A DNA stretch of 64,000 nucleotides from Acidobacteriota bacterium. GTDB taxonomy: Bacteria > Acidobacteriota > UBA4820. The notes below the pieces were generated by a model that did not search any database, was not told where the DNA came from, and saw only the letters and a program-made list of their open reading frames with translations. The translations under genes and the position numbers were made by a program. The stretch covers positions 62,001 to 126,000 of the forward strand of contig JAKQCT010000001.1 in assembly GCA_029559035.1 (NCBI GenBank), written 5' to 3'. This document shows positions 14,827-24,411 of this stretch, one piece after another (the stretch's first letter is position 1; each line of letters begins with the position of its first letter).

Positions 14827-16374
14827 ATGATGAACTCCGGCAACAAATACCTCATCGCCTTCACGACGATGCTGGGCACCTTCATGGAGATCGTCGACAC
14901 TTCCGTCGCGAACGTCGCCCTTCCTCACATGGCGGGAACATACGGCGCGGGAACGGACGAGATAACCTGGGTGATAACTTCCTACCTGGTCGCCAACGCC
15001 GTCATCCTCCCGCTTACCGGCTGGATAGGCAATTTCTTCGGTAGGAAGAGGGCGTACCTTGCCTGCCTTGTCATCTTCACTCTCGCCTCGCTCGGTTCTG
15101 GCGCCGCGCCGACTCTGCCGATCCTGATCCTGATGCGGGTCGTACAGGGGCTGGCGGGAGGCGCGATGGTGCCGATGTCGCAGGCGATCATGCTCGAGAC
15201 CTTCCCGAAGGAGGAGCACGGCAAGGCGATGGCGCTCTTCGGGGTCGGCGTCATCTTCGGCCCCATAATCGGCCCCACTCTCGGCGGCTGGATCACCGAC
15301 AACTGGAACTGGCCATGGATCTTTTATGTCAACATACCCGTCGGGATCGTCGCGATCGTCCTGGGATACATGCTGATCGAAGACCCTCACTACATAAAAA
15401 AGCCCGAAGGCAGGGTCGATTACTGGTCGTTCGCCTTCGTCGCACTGGGGCTCGGAAGCCTCGAGGTCCTGCTGAACAGGGGAGAGAGGTACGACTGGTT
15501 CGAGAGCGGGTTCATCAGGTTCTGGGCCGTCGCGGCCGCCGTAGGCATCTTCCTTTTCATCTGGAGGTCCTTCACCGCCGAGAACCCCCTCGTCAACCTT
15601 TCCATAATGAAGAACAAGGAGTACGCCGCGGGAACGAGCCTGATGTTCCTCACCGGGTTCGGCCTCTACGGCTCCTTCGTTATGCTTCCCATCTTCTGCC
15701 AGCACCTCCTGGGCTACACCCCCACTCTCGCCGGGCTGGTGATATCCCCGGGAGGCTTCGCCTCGCTGATCGCGATGGTCTTCGTGGGGACGCTGGTCGG
15801 AAGGATTGACACGAGGATCCTCGTCTTCACAGGCATCATCTTCAACATCGTCTCGCTGTGGCTGCTGACCTTCTCGAGCCTCTCGTCCGACTTCGCCTTC
15901 CTCATGGCGTCGAGGCTGTTCCAGGGGTTCGGCCTCGGCTTCCTTTTCGTCCCGATCACGGTCTCGGCCTTCACTCGGATACCTCCGCATCTCACCGGGC
16001 AGGCGACCGGCCTCTTCAATCTCCTCAGGAACGAGGGCGCTTCCGTCGGGATCGCCCTTTCCGCGACGGTCCTCTCGCAGAGGTCGCAGTTCCACCATAA
16101 CAATCTCGTCTCGAACCTTACGCCCTTCTCCGGGGAGCTTTCGGAGGCTCTCGGGGCGGCGGGACACTACTTCTTCGGGGCGGGCGGACTCGATCCAGCG
16201 TCGTCGAAACTGGCGGGAATGGGCCTTGTTTACAGGGAGCTCGTCAGGCAGTCATACCTGATGGCGTTCGTGGATGTGTTTCACTTCCTCATGATCGTCT
16301 TCTTCCTTCTGATACCGTTCGTTTTCCTGCTGAAGGGAAGGGCGGGAAAGGCCGCGGCTCAGACCCCTCAATAG
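14827..16374 (+). CDS. EmrB/QacA-type (DHA2) MFS drug exporter
   Basis: 515 aa with about 14 membrane segments. Typical motifs: MLGTFMEIVDTSVANVALPHMA at the N-terminus, WVITSYLVANAVILPLTGWIGNFFGRKR (motif A region) and the motif C region GVGVIFGPIIGPTLGGWITD. It would expel hydrophobic compounds through the adaptor and TolC-like channel encoded upstream. No good ribosome binding site precedes ATG 14827 because a dispersed repeat fills the gap. Its 3' end overlaps that of the convergent anti-sigma gene by 7 bases. Confidence 0.92.
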   Translation: MMNSGNKYLIAFTTMLGTFMEIVDTSVANVALPHMAGTYGAGTDEITWVITSYLVANAVILPLTGWIGNFFGRKRAYLACLVIFTLASLGSGAAPTLPILILMRVVQGLAGGAMVPMSQAIMLETFPKEEHGKAMALFGVGVIFGPIIGPTLGGWITDNWNWPWIFYVNIPVGIVAIVLGYMLIEDPHYIKKPEGRVDYWSFAFVALGLGSLEVLLNRGERYDWFESGFIRFWAVAAAVGIFLFIWRSFTAENPLVNLSIMKNKEYAAGTSLMFLTGFGLYGSFVMLPIFCQHLLGYTPTLAGLVISPGGFASLIAMVFVGTLVGRIDTRILVFTGIIFNIVSLWLLTFSSLSSDFAFLMASRLFQGFGLGFLFVPITVSAFTRIPPHLTGQATGLFNLLRNEGASVGIALSATVLSQRSQFHHNNLVSNLTPFSGELSEALGAAGHYFFGAGGLDPASSKLAGMGLVYRELVRQSYLMAFVDVFHFLMIVFFLLIPFVFLLKGRAGKAAAQTPQ

Positions 16375-16892
16375 CGGTAGCGCGAGAAGGAGTGCTTCGG
16401 GAAGGCGGTCTTGTAATAGACCTCGAACGAAAGCGTCGCCGCGAATACCATGAAAGCGAAAAGATAGACTCCTCCCGGGACCTGGAACAGCGAGAGCGCC
16501 TTCTCGAACAGAGGCCCGAGCGTGTTGATCACGGGGCCGATGTACGGCTTCAGCTTCTCGAAATAACCGGCCGCGAACACCTTGGGGAAAGCGGCGGCAC
16601 CTCCGCCGAGAAGCACAGAAAATACAAGCGCCTGTATGGCGGAATCCTCGATTATCGTCCTGAAGGAAGAGCGCCTCTCCCGCTCCCTCTTGGACAGCGA
16701 TACCAGGTAGTTCCTCATCTGCGGAGGAAAGAAAAGCTTCTCACGGCTGGCGGGCGCTTCGAGAAGGACGGCCTCGATCTTCCACAGCTCCGAGCATTTC
16801 GGGCAATCCTTCAGGTGCTCTTCCGCTCCCCCGGGGAGGGTCTTCTCTTTCGGGTTCTCGAAAAGCCATTTTTCAAAAGCGGCGCAGTCCAT
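16368..16892 (-). CDS. Zinc-finger anti-sigma factor, membrane-bound
   Basis: 174 aa. The N-terminus has the zinc-binding anti-sigma motif (HLKDCPKC at residues 26-33). A basic linker (SKRERERRSSFR) precedes hydrophobic segments (IQALVFSVLLGGGAAAFPKVFAAG and GVYLFAFMVFAATLSFEV). It lies 3 bases downstream of the ECF sigma gene and probably holds that sigma at the membrane until a signal releases it. The signal is not apparent. Confidence 0.8.
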   Translation of the reverse strand: MDCAAFEKWLFENPKEKTLPGGAEEHLKDCPKCSELWKIEAVLLEAPASREKLFFPPQMRNYLVSLSKRERERRSSFRTIIEDSAIQALVFSVLLGGGAAAFPKVFAAGYFEKLKPYIGPVINTLGPLFEKALSLFQVPGGVYLFAFMVFAATLSFEVYYKTAFPKHSFSRYRY

Positions 16893-16895
16893 CTT

Positions 16896-17453
16896 CTACT
16901 CCTGCTGCAAAGAGGGGACCATGATCTCCCTCAGCTTCTCCCTTCCCCTGAAGAGAAGGGTCTTCACTTTTCCTTCGGAGGCCTTCAACACCCTGGATAT
17001 CTCTTTAAGGTCCGCCTCCTCGAAATAAAAAAGGTATATGGCCGCCGCCTGCTCCTTAGGCAGCTTCGAGATCGACTTCATCATGAGCCTGTTCAGCTCC
17101 TTTTTCTCGATCTCCTTCTCGGCGGGGGGAGAGCCGCTCCCGATCGCCATAACCCGTTCGTCGATCTCCTCCTGCCTCGGCTCCGCCGCCCTCGCCTTGT
17201 CTATGAAGATGTTGTAGGAGACGCGGTAGAGCCAGGTGCCGAGCGACGATTCGCCCTTCAGGTCGCGCGCGGCCTTTATCAGCCTTATGAACACTTCCTG
17301 GCTCAGCTCCTCGGCGGTCTCCTTGTTCCCGGAGAGCCTGTAGAGGAAGTTGAGAACGTATGAACCGTAGTGGTCGAGGATCATTTCGAAAGCCCTTTCG
17401 TCGCCGTCCAGCCAGTTCTTCAGCAGTTTCTTCTCGTCGTTGAGTCTGTCCAT
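16896..17453 (-). CDS. ECF sigma-70 factor (RpoE-like)
   Basis: 185 aa from ATG 17453, with AAAGG seven bases upstream; the track's 17471 TTG is an alternative. Sigma region 2 is at FEMILDHYGSYVLNFLYRLSGNKETAEELSQEVFIRL and region 4 at ISKLPKEQAAAIYLFYFEEADLKEISRVLKASEGKVKTLLFRGREKL. Together with its anti-sigma it forms a two-gene unit. Its target promoter motif cannot be told from this window. Confidence 0.93.
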   Translation of the reverse strand: MDRLNDEKKLLKNWLDGDERAFEMILDHYGSYVLNFLYRLSGNKETAEELSQEVFIRLIKAARDLKGESSLGTWLYRVSYNIFIDKARAAEPRQEEIDERVMAIGSGSPPAEKEIEKKELNRLMMKSISKLPKEQAAAIYLFYFEEADLKEISRVLKASEGKVKTLLFRGREKLREIMVPSLQQE

Positions 17454-17502
17454 TCGGGCCCTTTCAGACAACTTAGACGGAAGCGGCGGAAAAAGGTTTC
17501 GG

Positions 17503-18798
17503 CTACTCCCTCTTCCTTGTCATCCTGTCGAAAACCAGCATCATCGCGAGCGCCGCCATCGCCAGCGCCGAGTAGTAGTACCAGATGTAATGGGCGTGGG
17601 TGTAAAGCGCGGCGAGCTTGTCGGCGGCGAGGTCGGGGAACTTGGCCGGGTCGGGGCAGTATTTGTCGAGGAGATAGCCGGAGGAGACGAAAGCCAAAAT
17701 CGACGCCACAGTCGTGTTCAGGTGGGCGTACCCCATGTAGAGGCCCTCTTCCCCCGGAGGCGCCTCTTTGCTGGCGTATTCGAGGTAGCGCGGGCTGAGG
17801 AAGCATTCCGCGAAGCCCTGTATCGCTATGCCGATGACCATCATGAGCGTGATGGGGTGGGTGGTCCATCCGAGGAAGTTAACGCTGCCGCTGAAGAGCG
17901 ACGACATCGACATCGTGAAGGAGGAGACGATCAGGAGGGCGAAGGAGATCGCGATGGAACTGATCGGCTTGATCGATTTAGCGAGCGCGGTCACCGGGAC
18001 GACGAAGGCTACGACCACGAGCGGGTTCACGTTGGCGTACCACTCGGGGCTCGCGTCCTTTCCGACCAGCCTGATCACATACTTCGGAAGCGTGGCGTAA
18101 AGCTGGTGCTGGATGGCCCAGAACGCTCCGGTGATTATTATGAGCGCGGTGAACCTGTAGTTCTTCAGGGCGACCCCCATCCCCCTCAGGACGTCCCCGA
18201 TCTTCCTCGCCGCCTGGCTTCCCGCCTCGGTCCTGGGGAAATAGAAGAGGATCACCAGGACCAGCGCGATTACCGCGAGCAGGCTGGAATAGTATGGAAT
18301 GTACTCGATGCCGAGGTTGGTCCTCAGAGGCTTGGCGATGCTCTTTCCGGTGAACGAGCCGATGTTCACCGTCATGTAGAACAGGCTGTAAGCCCTCGCC
18401 CTCATGTCGCCCGAAGAGCTCTTGGCGACCGTCCCCGTTATGACAGGCTTGACGAACGAGCCTCCCAGGGCTATCAGCATCAGGAATAGAACGACCGACA
18501 CCTTCGTGGGGAAGAACCCCAGGCCGAAATAACCTGCGGTGAGGCAGGCGAAGGCTATTATGAGAGCGGCCCTGAAGCCGATCTTGTCGGAGACCGCCCC
18601 CGTGAACAGGGGAAGGAAATAGATCAGGGCCGTGAATACCCCTCCGACCCAGCCCGCTTCTATGTCCGTGTAGCCGACGATGTTCGTAAGGAAAAGGACC
18701 AGCGCGATGAAGGTGCCGTAGTAGGCCGCCCTCTCGAAGAGCTCCACGCCGTTCGCGATCCAGAAGGTCTTCCCGAAATTCCAGCTTTTGGCGGTCAT
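17503..18798 (-). CDS. POT/PTR-type MFS transporter (oligopeptide:H+ symporter-like)
   Basis: 431 aa, about 12 membrane segments. The N-terminal FELFERAAYYG-like block (GVELFERAAYYGTFIALVLFL) and GGVFTALIYFLPLFTGAVSDKIGFR are POT-family hallmarks. An ExxERFxYY proton-binding motif is replaced here by ELFERAAYY. The start (18798) has GGAGG upstream. It probably imports peptides, which fits a secreted-protease lifestyle, but substrate is unproven. It is monocistronic and divergent from the response-regulator operon. Confidence 0.8.
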   Translation of the reverse strand: MTAKSWNFGKTFWIANGVELFERAAYYGTFIALVLFLTNIVGYTDIEAGWVGGVFTALIYFLPLFTGAVSDKIGFRAALIIAFACLTAGYFGLGFFPTKVSVVLFLMLIALGGSFVKPVITGTVAKSSSGDMRARAYSLFYMTVNIGSFTGKSIAKPLRTNLGIEYIPYYSSLLAVIALVLVILFYFPRTEAGSQAARKIGDVLRGMGVALKNYRFTALIIITGAFWAIQHQLYATLPKYVIRLVGKDASPEWYANVNPLVVVAFVVPVTALAKSIKPISSIAISFALLIVSSFTMSMSSLFSGSVNFLGWTTHPITLMMVIGIAIQGFAECFLSPRYLEYASKEAPPGEEGLYMGYAHLNTTVASILAFVSSGYLLDKYCPDPAKFPDLAADKLAALYTHAHYIWYYYSALAMAALAMMLVFDRMTRKRE

Positions 18799-18916
18799 CC
18801 ATCCTCCGTAAAAAAGACATTATACCCGAATTCCCCGGGATCGCTCCCTTCCCCGTCAACTCGCCCATGAGGCCGCTTTGTGCTAGAATCGACTCTTACG
18901 GGGAGGAAGCGCTCAA

Positions 18917-19294
18917 ATGGCAAGAGTTGTGATAATCGACGACCACGAACCTTTCGCTATAATGTGGACCGATTTCCTTGAATGGCAGTATCCGGGGAAA
19001 GCCCAGGTGGAGTTCTACACCGACCCGGTAAAGGCTCTCACGAAGATCGGCCCGGACATCGGCCTTCTCCTCCTGGATTACGAAATGCCGCAGATAGACG
19101 GGCTCAAGATGCTCAATTTCGCGGTCCACAACGGCGTGGACAAGAACAGGATCATCATCTCGAGCGCGAGGGACATCGGCCAGCTCCACGAGATATTCCC
19201 GCAGGGCAGCTGCCTGGCCGTGATAAACAAGGACGACCCCAAGCAGAACGAAGTGTTCCTCCAGATCCTCGATTCAGTGATGAAAAAACTTTGA
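18917..19294 (+). CDS. Single-domain response regulator (CheY-like)
   Basis: 125 aa, all receiver domain: acidic pocket IIDDHE near residues 6-11, phosphorylated Asp in LLLLDYEMPQIDG (about residue 54), switch Ser in IIISSARD and conserved Lys in AVINKDDP. There is no output domain and no kinase nearby. The stop overlaps the TTG start of the methyltransferase gene (TTGA), so the two are translated together, an unusual pairing. Confidence 0.88.
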   Translation: MARVVIIDDHEPFAIMWTDFLEWQYPGKAQVEFYTDPVKALTKIGPDIGLLLLDYEMPQIDGLKMLNFAVHNGVDKNRIIISSARDIGQLHEIFPQGSCLAVINKDDPKQNEVFLQILDSVMKKL

Positions 19295-20472
19295 ACGCCT
19301 CCCCGCTTCCAAGGATCAGGCTGAAAAGCGGCGGCGGCAGGAGGTTCAGGGAGGGTCATCCGTGGGTCTTCTCAAACGAGCTCGCGGGAATACCCAAGCT
19401 CGCCCCGGGAACGACGGTCGCCCTCGATGACGCGGGCGGAGGTTTCCTCGCGATCGGCTGCTTCAATCCCAAAAGCCTCATCTCCTTCAGGACCCTGACG
19501 AGGAAAGAAGAACTGTCGCCGTCATTCATCAAGGAGAGGATCGGCCGCGCCTCGGAGCAGAGGAAGACAATCATCCCCGAGGGAGAAGCGCGCAGGGTGG
19601 TCTTCGGGGAATCCGACAGGCTTCCCGGCCTCGTGATCGACGATTACGGAAAAGCCGTCTCCGTCCAGCTCCTCACCGCGGGGATGGAGAATTTCAAAGA
19701 GGAGATCGCCTCTGCCGTTGATGAACTTTTCAGCCCGGATGTGATCTTTTTCAAGAACGATTCCTCCATGAGGGAACTCGAGGGCCTGCCGAAGGAGAGC
19801 TTTCTTCACAAGGGCGCCTCTTCCGTCACGAGCACGAAGTTTCGCGGCCTCTCCTTCGAGTTCGACCTCGCGCTCGCGCAGAAGACAGGGCTTTTCCTGG
19901 ACCAGCGGGAGAACCTGGAACTTGTCTCTTCGTTCGACCTCAAGGGAAAAAGGGCGCTCGACCTTTTCTGCTACTACGGATGCTGGGGCATGACGGCCCT
20001 CCATTCCGGAGCAAGGGAGGCGCTCTTCGTCGATTCGTCGAGGCGCGCCCTGGAAGCCGCCGAAAAAGCCCTGGAACTCTCGGGCCTGAAAGGCGCCGAC
20101 CTCATGGAGTCGGATGTGTTCGATTACCTTCCGAAGCTCAAAGCGGACGGCGAGAAGTTCGACATCGTCTTTTCCGACCCCCCCGCCTTCGCCAAATCGG
20201 CGAAGCATGTGAGGGAAGCCTACAAGGCATACCGGAAGCTCAACGAGGGATGCATGAAGCTACTCTCGAAGGGAGGCATCCTCGTCGCGTCGAGCTGTTC
20301 ATACAACATGCCGAGGGAGCTTTTCCTCGAATCGCTTCAAGAAGCTGCGGCGAGATCGCGAAGGGATGTCCGTTTCCTCTTCTGGGGCAGGCAGTCCTTC
20401 GACCACCCCGTCTCGCTCTCCTTCCCCGAGAGCGCCTACCTCAAGACCGCCTTCCTGAAGATAATCGAATAA
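19291..20472 (+). CDS. rlmI: RlmI-like class I SAM rRNA cytosine methyltransferase
   Basis: The frame opens far upstream, but the protein begins at TTG 19291, in a TTGA overlap with the response-regulator stop, giving 393 aa. An N-terminal PUA domain (GGGRRFREGHPWVFSNELAG) and an EEHD-like middle precede the SAM fold (ALDLFCYYGCWGMTAL, ALFVDSSRRALEAAEKAL). Catalytic motifs are FSDPPAFAKS and ASSCSYNM, whose Cys would be the m5C nucleophile. RlmI makes m5C1962 in 23S rRNA; a close RlmK-like target is possible. Confidence 0.85.
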   Translation: MNASPLPRIRLKSGGGRRFREGHPWVFSNELAGIPKLAPGTTVALDDAGGGFLAIGCFNPKSLISFRTLTRKEELSPSFIKERIGRASEQRKTIIPEGEARRVVFGESDRLPGLVIDDYGKAVSVQLLTAGMENFKEEIASAVDELFSPDVIFFKNDSSMRELEGLPKESFLHKGASSVTSTKFRGLSFEFDLALAQKTGLFLDQRENLELVSSFDLKGKRALDLFCYYGCWGMTALHSGAREALFVDSSRRALEAAEKALELSGLKGADLMESDVFDYLPKLKADGEKFDIVFSDPPAFAKSAKHVREAYKAYRKLNEGCMKLLSKGGILVASSCSYNMPRELFLESLQEAAARSRRDVRFLFWGRQSFDHPVSLSFPESAYLKTAFLKIIE

Positions 20473-21030
20473 AGCAGGCGCCTGCCGTTCAGGGAGGGGC
20501 TGACGCTAGGACTGAAGCGCAGAAGAGCTGAAGAGCGGAAGTTCGATAGGGACCAGAATATCTTAATTATGAACATGAAAAAGTGATAAGCTGCCGGCGA
20601 TGGCTGCCGCAAGACAATGGAAGTTCGAGCCTCCAATAGACGATAAGGGCAACAAAATATCGGTTTATTTTATAAGGACTGTAAACTTTAAAGCAAAATG
20701 ATCACTGTCATTCTGAGATCAGGAAGATAGTATTTCGAGTTCAGCGCTTGAATCACGAAATAATCAAGTTGCGACTCGCTGCGTTGACTTTCGGATACTT
20801 TCCTCTGCGGCGATCTACATTATCCATGATTGAAGAAAACGGAAAGCACAAACCCGAGAGTGATGAAAGGGAAAAAGCGTCATCACGAGAAAGACTTCGC
20901 GGCGTTCCAGACGAAGCGATCCGCCTTATTCCGCAAACGCATAATGCATGACCTGATCCTGTGGGTTCCTCGTTTGTGGTGATGAGATTCATCGCATCTG
21001 GAACGCGCGATAAATCCCGCTAAAAAGAAC
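20473..21030. other. Gene-free stretch with dispersed repeats
   Basis: About 560 bases between convergent genes. 20509-20557 is an inverted copy of the TTCAGCTCTTC intergenic family (reverse complement begins TCCCTATCGAACTTCCGC). 20700-20950 has low-complexity segments such as TGTCATTCTGAG; the 67-aa ORF there (20748) has no protein-like features. I see no gene. Confidence 0.6.
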
Positions 21031-21060
21031 AATAAAAAAGGGGCCCGGAGGCCCCTTTCT
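21031..21060 (-). terminator. Rho-independent terminator of the tricorn gene
   Basis: On the minus strand GGGGCC, TCCG, GGCCCC and a T6 run followed by ATT form a strong terminator 21 bases downstream of the tricorn stop. The plus-strand T tail (TTTCTTATT) could also serve the convergent side. Confidence 0.9.
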
Positions 21061-21080
21061 TATTGTTGCTGCAGCTGTGC

Positions 21081-24000
21081 TCAGTGGAAGCTGATGTCCG
21101 ATCCTCGGGGCCTTGCCTTGTTGGGATAGGGAGGCGTCGGCGGGATCTCCTTCGGGTCCCTGGCGATCTCGTCCATCAGGTGCTTGATGACGGTGTCGAG
21201 CTGGACATCCTTGCCGTCCAAAACATCCTTGGGCATGTTCTGCACCTCGACGTCCGGGTCGGTGCCCCTGCCTTCGATGAGCCACTTCCTGTCGAGGCTG
21301 TAGAGGCCGAACTGCGGGGGGGTGACGGTGCCGCCGTCGATCGTGTCCTGGTGGGGTTCGATGCCTTCCGCTCCGCCCCAGGTCCTCATGCCGAAGACCT
21401 TTCCGAACTTGCGGAACTTGAACGCCTCGGCGAAGAACTCGCCGCACGAGCCGGTGTCCTCGTTGATCATCAGCGCCACGTGAGAATAAAGGCCCATCTC
21501 GGGGTTGGTGCAGGGCTTGCCTTCCCTGGGCTGGGTGACCGCCCAGGTCTTCCTTCCGAGCCTGGAGATGAGCATGTCTCCCGTGAAGCCGCCGCCGTTG
21601 TAGCGGTCGTCTATGATGATGCCTGGCTTGTCGAGCTGGGAGTAGTAGGTCCTCGCGAACTCGGTGAGGCCAGATTCGCCCATGTCCGGGATGTGGATGT
21701 AGCCGATCTTTCCGCCGGAGGCCCTCGCCACCTTTTCCCTGTTCTCGTCGACCCAGACCCTGTATCTCAGGCCGCCTTCGCCCCTGATCGGCTTCACGAA
21801 GAACTTCTTCGCGCCTTCGGCCTGGGGCTTGTCGTTGACTGCTATCTCGGTCCAGTTGGTCTTGTTCTCGAAGAGGGAGTAGAAGTTCCTGCCCTTTCCG
21901 GCGTCGACCTTGTCAACGGAGATGATGTAATCGCCGTCCTTCGCGGGGGTGAGGGCGAGGGCGCTCTTCAGCGCCGGGTCGGCTTCGGAGGGCCTGAGGA
22001 TCTTCCTGATCTTCGGGTAGCTTCCGCTGAAGTCGAGGTCGCAGCCAAGGAGGGTGACGGGCATCTTCTTGGCCTCGTCCTTGATGTCTCCGCCCCAGAC
22101 GTATGTGTGGCCGATGTTGAGTTCGCCGATCATCTCGCCGATGAGGTAGTTGAGGTCGTTCCTGTTGCCGCATTCCTTGACATATGGAAGGTAGTGGTCC
22201 CTGACCGCAGGCCAATCGACGCCGTGCATGTTCGCGTCGTAGAACCAGTCGCGCTCGATCCGCCACGCTTCGTTGAAGATCTGGGGGAACTCTTCGAGGA
22301 AGTCGATCTTGAACTTCGCCTGCGCCAGGTCCACCGAGCCGTCGCCCACGCCGCCCTTGCCGGGGGCGTCAATGATGCCGAACTTGCCGCCCGCCTTGTA
22401 AACGAGCTTTTTGCCGTCCGCGGAGAGGTGGTAGTTGTTGATCCCCTTGATGCCGTCGGTGGTCTTCTTGTCCTTGAACGACCAGATCTTGAGGTCGTAG
22501 CTCCCTCCGGTCGTGTCGGTTACTACCGTATAGCAGTTCTCGAAGACGGGCTTGTCCTGGGAGAGGAAGACGCAGCCGTCCTCGGCCGCTTCGAGGCGGA
22601 AATACGAACCCGCTTCGACGCCTTCAAGGGGAATGGTCCTCTGCATGATGCCCGCGATGTCTATCTTCGTTCCTGTTGCCGCCGGAGCAGGCGCGTCCTT
22701 GCCCTTCGCGGCGGGCTCGGCCTTCTTCTCGACCTTCTCGACGGGCGTGAACGGGTCGGGCTCGTTCGCTGACAGAATGATCATGTAAGGCCGCGTCGTG
22801 TTCAGGAAAATGTGCTCCTGGTCGACTACGCCCATGGTCGGCGAGAAATCCCTGTTGGATAGGAAATAGAGATATTTCCCCTTGGGGTCGAATGAGGGGC
22901 TGAAGTTCTGGTAGAGGTCGGTCGTGACGGCGTAGGATTTCTTTTCCGCCATGTTGTAGAGGTAGATAACTTCGTAGGTGTTGGCCATCTTCTTGGTGTA
23001 GGCGATCCATTTCGAATCCGGGGAGAATGTGTAGTCCTGGATGCCCCATCTTTCCCAGCCGTCGTCGTAGTCGCCCTTGTCGATGACATCGCCCCTTCCC
23101 GCCGCGACATCGACGAGGTTCAGCCTCATGTGCTTGTCGTGGAAAAGGACGCATTTCGAGTCGGGGGACCAGCGCAGGTTCATCTTGAATCCCCTGCCGT
23201 TGGTCGTGAACTGGCGGGCGGGCTTCTCGCCCTTGGAGTCGATCACATATATCTCTTCTTCGCCCGTCTTGTCGGATATGTAGGCGATCCACTTTCCGTC
23301 TGGCGAGATGGCGGGGTCCTTCTCCCTGACGCCGCTGGTGTTCGTCAGGTTGCGGGCGAACCCCTTGTCCTCCTTGTCGGCTGGGATCATGAGGATCTCG
23401 CCCCTGCTCTCGAGAAGCAGCCACTTGCCGCAGGGCGAGACGGCGAAGGTCCTGGTGACGTCGCCCGGATCTACATAGTCGGTCCTCGTGTGGACCCTGT
23501 CGGATGAGAGCCTGATGTCGAGGGGTGTGACCTTTTCGGTCGAGAGTTCGAGGATGTGGAGCTTCTCGTGGTAGTTGTAGATTATCTTCCCGTCGCCGAG
23601 CGAGGGGTACTTTACGTCGTAATCGCTGTAATTGGTAAGTCTCTTCACTTCGCCGGTCTTGGTGTCGAACTTGCAGATGTTGAGCGTTCCGTCGTAGCGG
23701 TCGGAGGTGAAATAGATGTGTACGCCGTGCCACATCGGATAATTGTCCATTCCGCGCCACGGCGCCATTATCTTGTAGTCGTGTGTCTCGAGGCTTCCCC
23801 ACCAGATGTCCTGGGCGTCTCCGCCTTCGTGCCTCTTCCACGTGGCGTTCTCGCCGCTTATCCTGTTGTAGGCTATGCTCTTGCCGTCGGGGGAGATGCA
23901 GGCGAGGCCGCCCCTGTCGACGGGAAGCTTCCTCTCTGTGCCGCCATCAGCTCTGATCGCGTAGATCTGCTCGCCCCTCATGGGATATTCCCTTCTCGAA

Positions 24001-24365
24001 CGGAATAGGATCTCCTTGCCGTCGGGTGTCCAGCCGAGGACCAGGTCGGGAGCGGGGTGCCAGGTCAGGCGCGTGGGAGGGCCTCCCCAGGCCGGCATCA
24101 GATAGACGTCCATCCCGCCGTCGTATTCGCCGGTGAAGGCGATCCATTTCCCGTCGGGGCTGAACTTGCCGAAGCGCTCTTCGCCGTTGTCGTTGGTCAG
24201 GCGCGAAGCTCCTCCTCCCGAGGTCGTGGCGGACCAAAGGTCGCCCTCGTAAGTGAAAAGCACATTGTCGCCCCTGACGTCGCCGAAGCGCAGAAGGTGT
24301 TCCTGCGACACGGCGGGAATGACGAACCAAATCGCCAGAATCGAAACAAGAATAAGTTTTTTCAT
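21081..24365 (-). CDS. Bacterial tricorn protease homologue (secreted)
   Basis: 1094 aa from ATG 24365 (GGAGG upstream); the track adds 14 residues. A signal peptide (KKLILVSILAIWFVIPAVSQ) implies export. Residues about 25-330 and 330-640 form WD40/PD40-like beta-propellers (FSPDGKWIAFTG, ISPDGKWIAYISD, FSPDSKWIAYTKK). After a tricorn C1/PDZ region comes the S41-type core: MHGVDW carries the His and TGSCGE the catalytic Ser, with GGAEG for the Glu. Tricorn trims peptides from other proteases; here it probably digests them in the periplasm, feeding the POT transporter. A proline/alanine-rich linker (AAKGKDAPAPAA) lies mid-protein. Confidence 0.92.
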   Translation of the reverse strand: MKKLILVSILAIWFVIPAVSQEHLLRFGDVRGDNVLFTYEGDLWSATTSGGGASRLTNDNGEERFGKFSPDGKWIAFTGEYDGGMDVYLMPAWGGPPTRLTWHPAPDLVLGWTPDGKEILFRSRREYPMRGEQIYAIRADGGTERKLPVDRGGLACISPDGKSIAYNRISGENATWKRHEGGDAQDIWWGSLETHDYKIMAPWRGMDNYPMWHGVHIYFTSDRYDGTLNICKFDTKTGEVKRLTNYSDYDVKYPSLGDGKIIYNYHEKLHILELSTEKVTPLDIRLSSDRVHTRTDYVDPGDVTRTFAVSPCGKWLLLESRGEILMIPADKEDKGFARNLTNTSGVREKDPAISPDGKWIAYISDKTGEEEIYVIDSKGEKPARQFTTNGRGFKMNLRWSPDSKCVLFHDKHMRLNLVDVAAGRGDVIDKGDYDDGWERWGIQDYTFSPDSKWIAYTKKMANTYEVIYLYNMAEKKSYAVTTDLYQNFSPSFDPKGKYLYFLSNRDFSPTMGVVDQEHIFLNTTRPYMIILSANEPDPFTPVEKVEKKAEPAAKGKDAPAPAATGTKIDIAGIMQRTIPLEGVEAGSYFRLEAAEDGCVFLSQDKPVFENCYTVVTDTTGGSYDLKIWSFKDKKTTDGIKGINNYHLSADGKKLVYKAGGKFGIIDAPGKGGVGDGSVDLAQAKFKIDFLEEFPQIFNEAWRIERDWFYDANMHGVDWPAVRDHYLPYVKECGNRNDLNYLIGEMIGELNIGHTYVWGGDIKDEAKKMPVTLLGCDLDFSGSYPKIRKILRPSEADPALKSALALTPAKDGDYIISVDKVDAGKGRNFYSLFENKTNWTEIAVNDKPQAEGAKKFFVKPIRGEGGLRYRVWVDENREKVARASGGKIGYIHIPDMGESGLTEFARTYYSQLDKPGIIIDDRYNGGGFTGDMLISRLGRKTWAVTQPREGKPCTNPEMGLYSHVALMINEDTGSCGEFFAEAFKFRKFGKVFGMRTWGGAEGIEPHQDTIDGGTVTPPQFGLYSLDRKWLIEGRGTDPDVEVQNMPKDVLDGKDVQLDTVIKHLMDEIARDPKEIPPTPPYPNKARPRGSDISFH

Positions 24366-24411
24366 GACATCCTCCCTGAACTTTTTTATACGAAAAGGGC
24401 TTTTCAAAGTT

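Noticed and set aside
14788-16167. 459-aa minus-strand ORF opposite emrB
   Set aside because: Highly charged, Arg/Glu/Asp-only composition; shadow of the exporter gene.
20748-20951. 67-aa ORF in the gap before the tricorn terminator
   Set aside because: No ribosome binding site and no protein-like pattern.
21063-22772. 569-aa plus-strand ORF opposite the tricorn gene
   Set aside because: Shadow frame of a gene with clear protease motifs.
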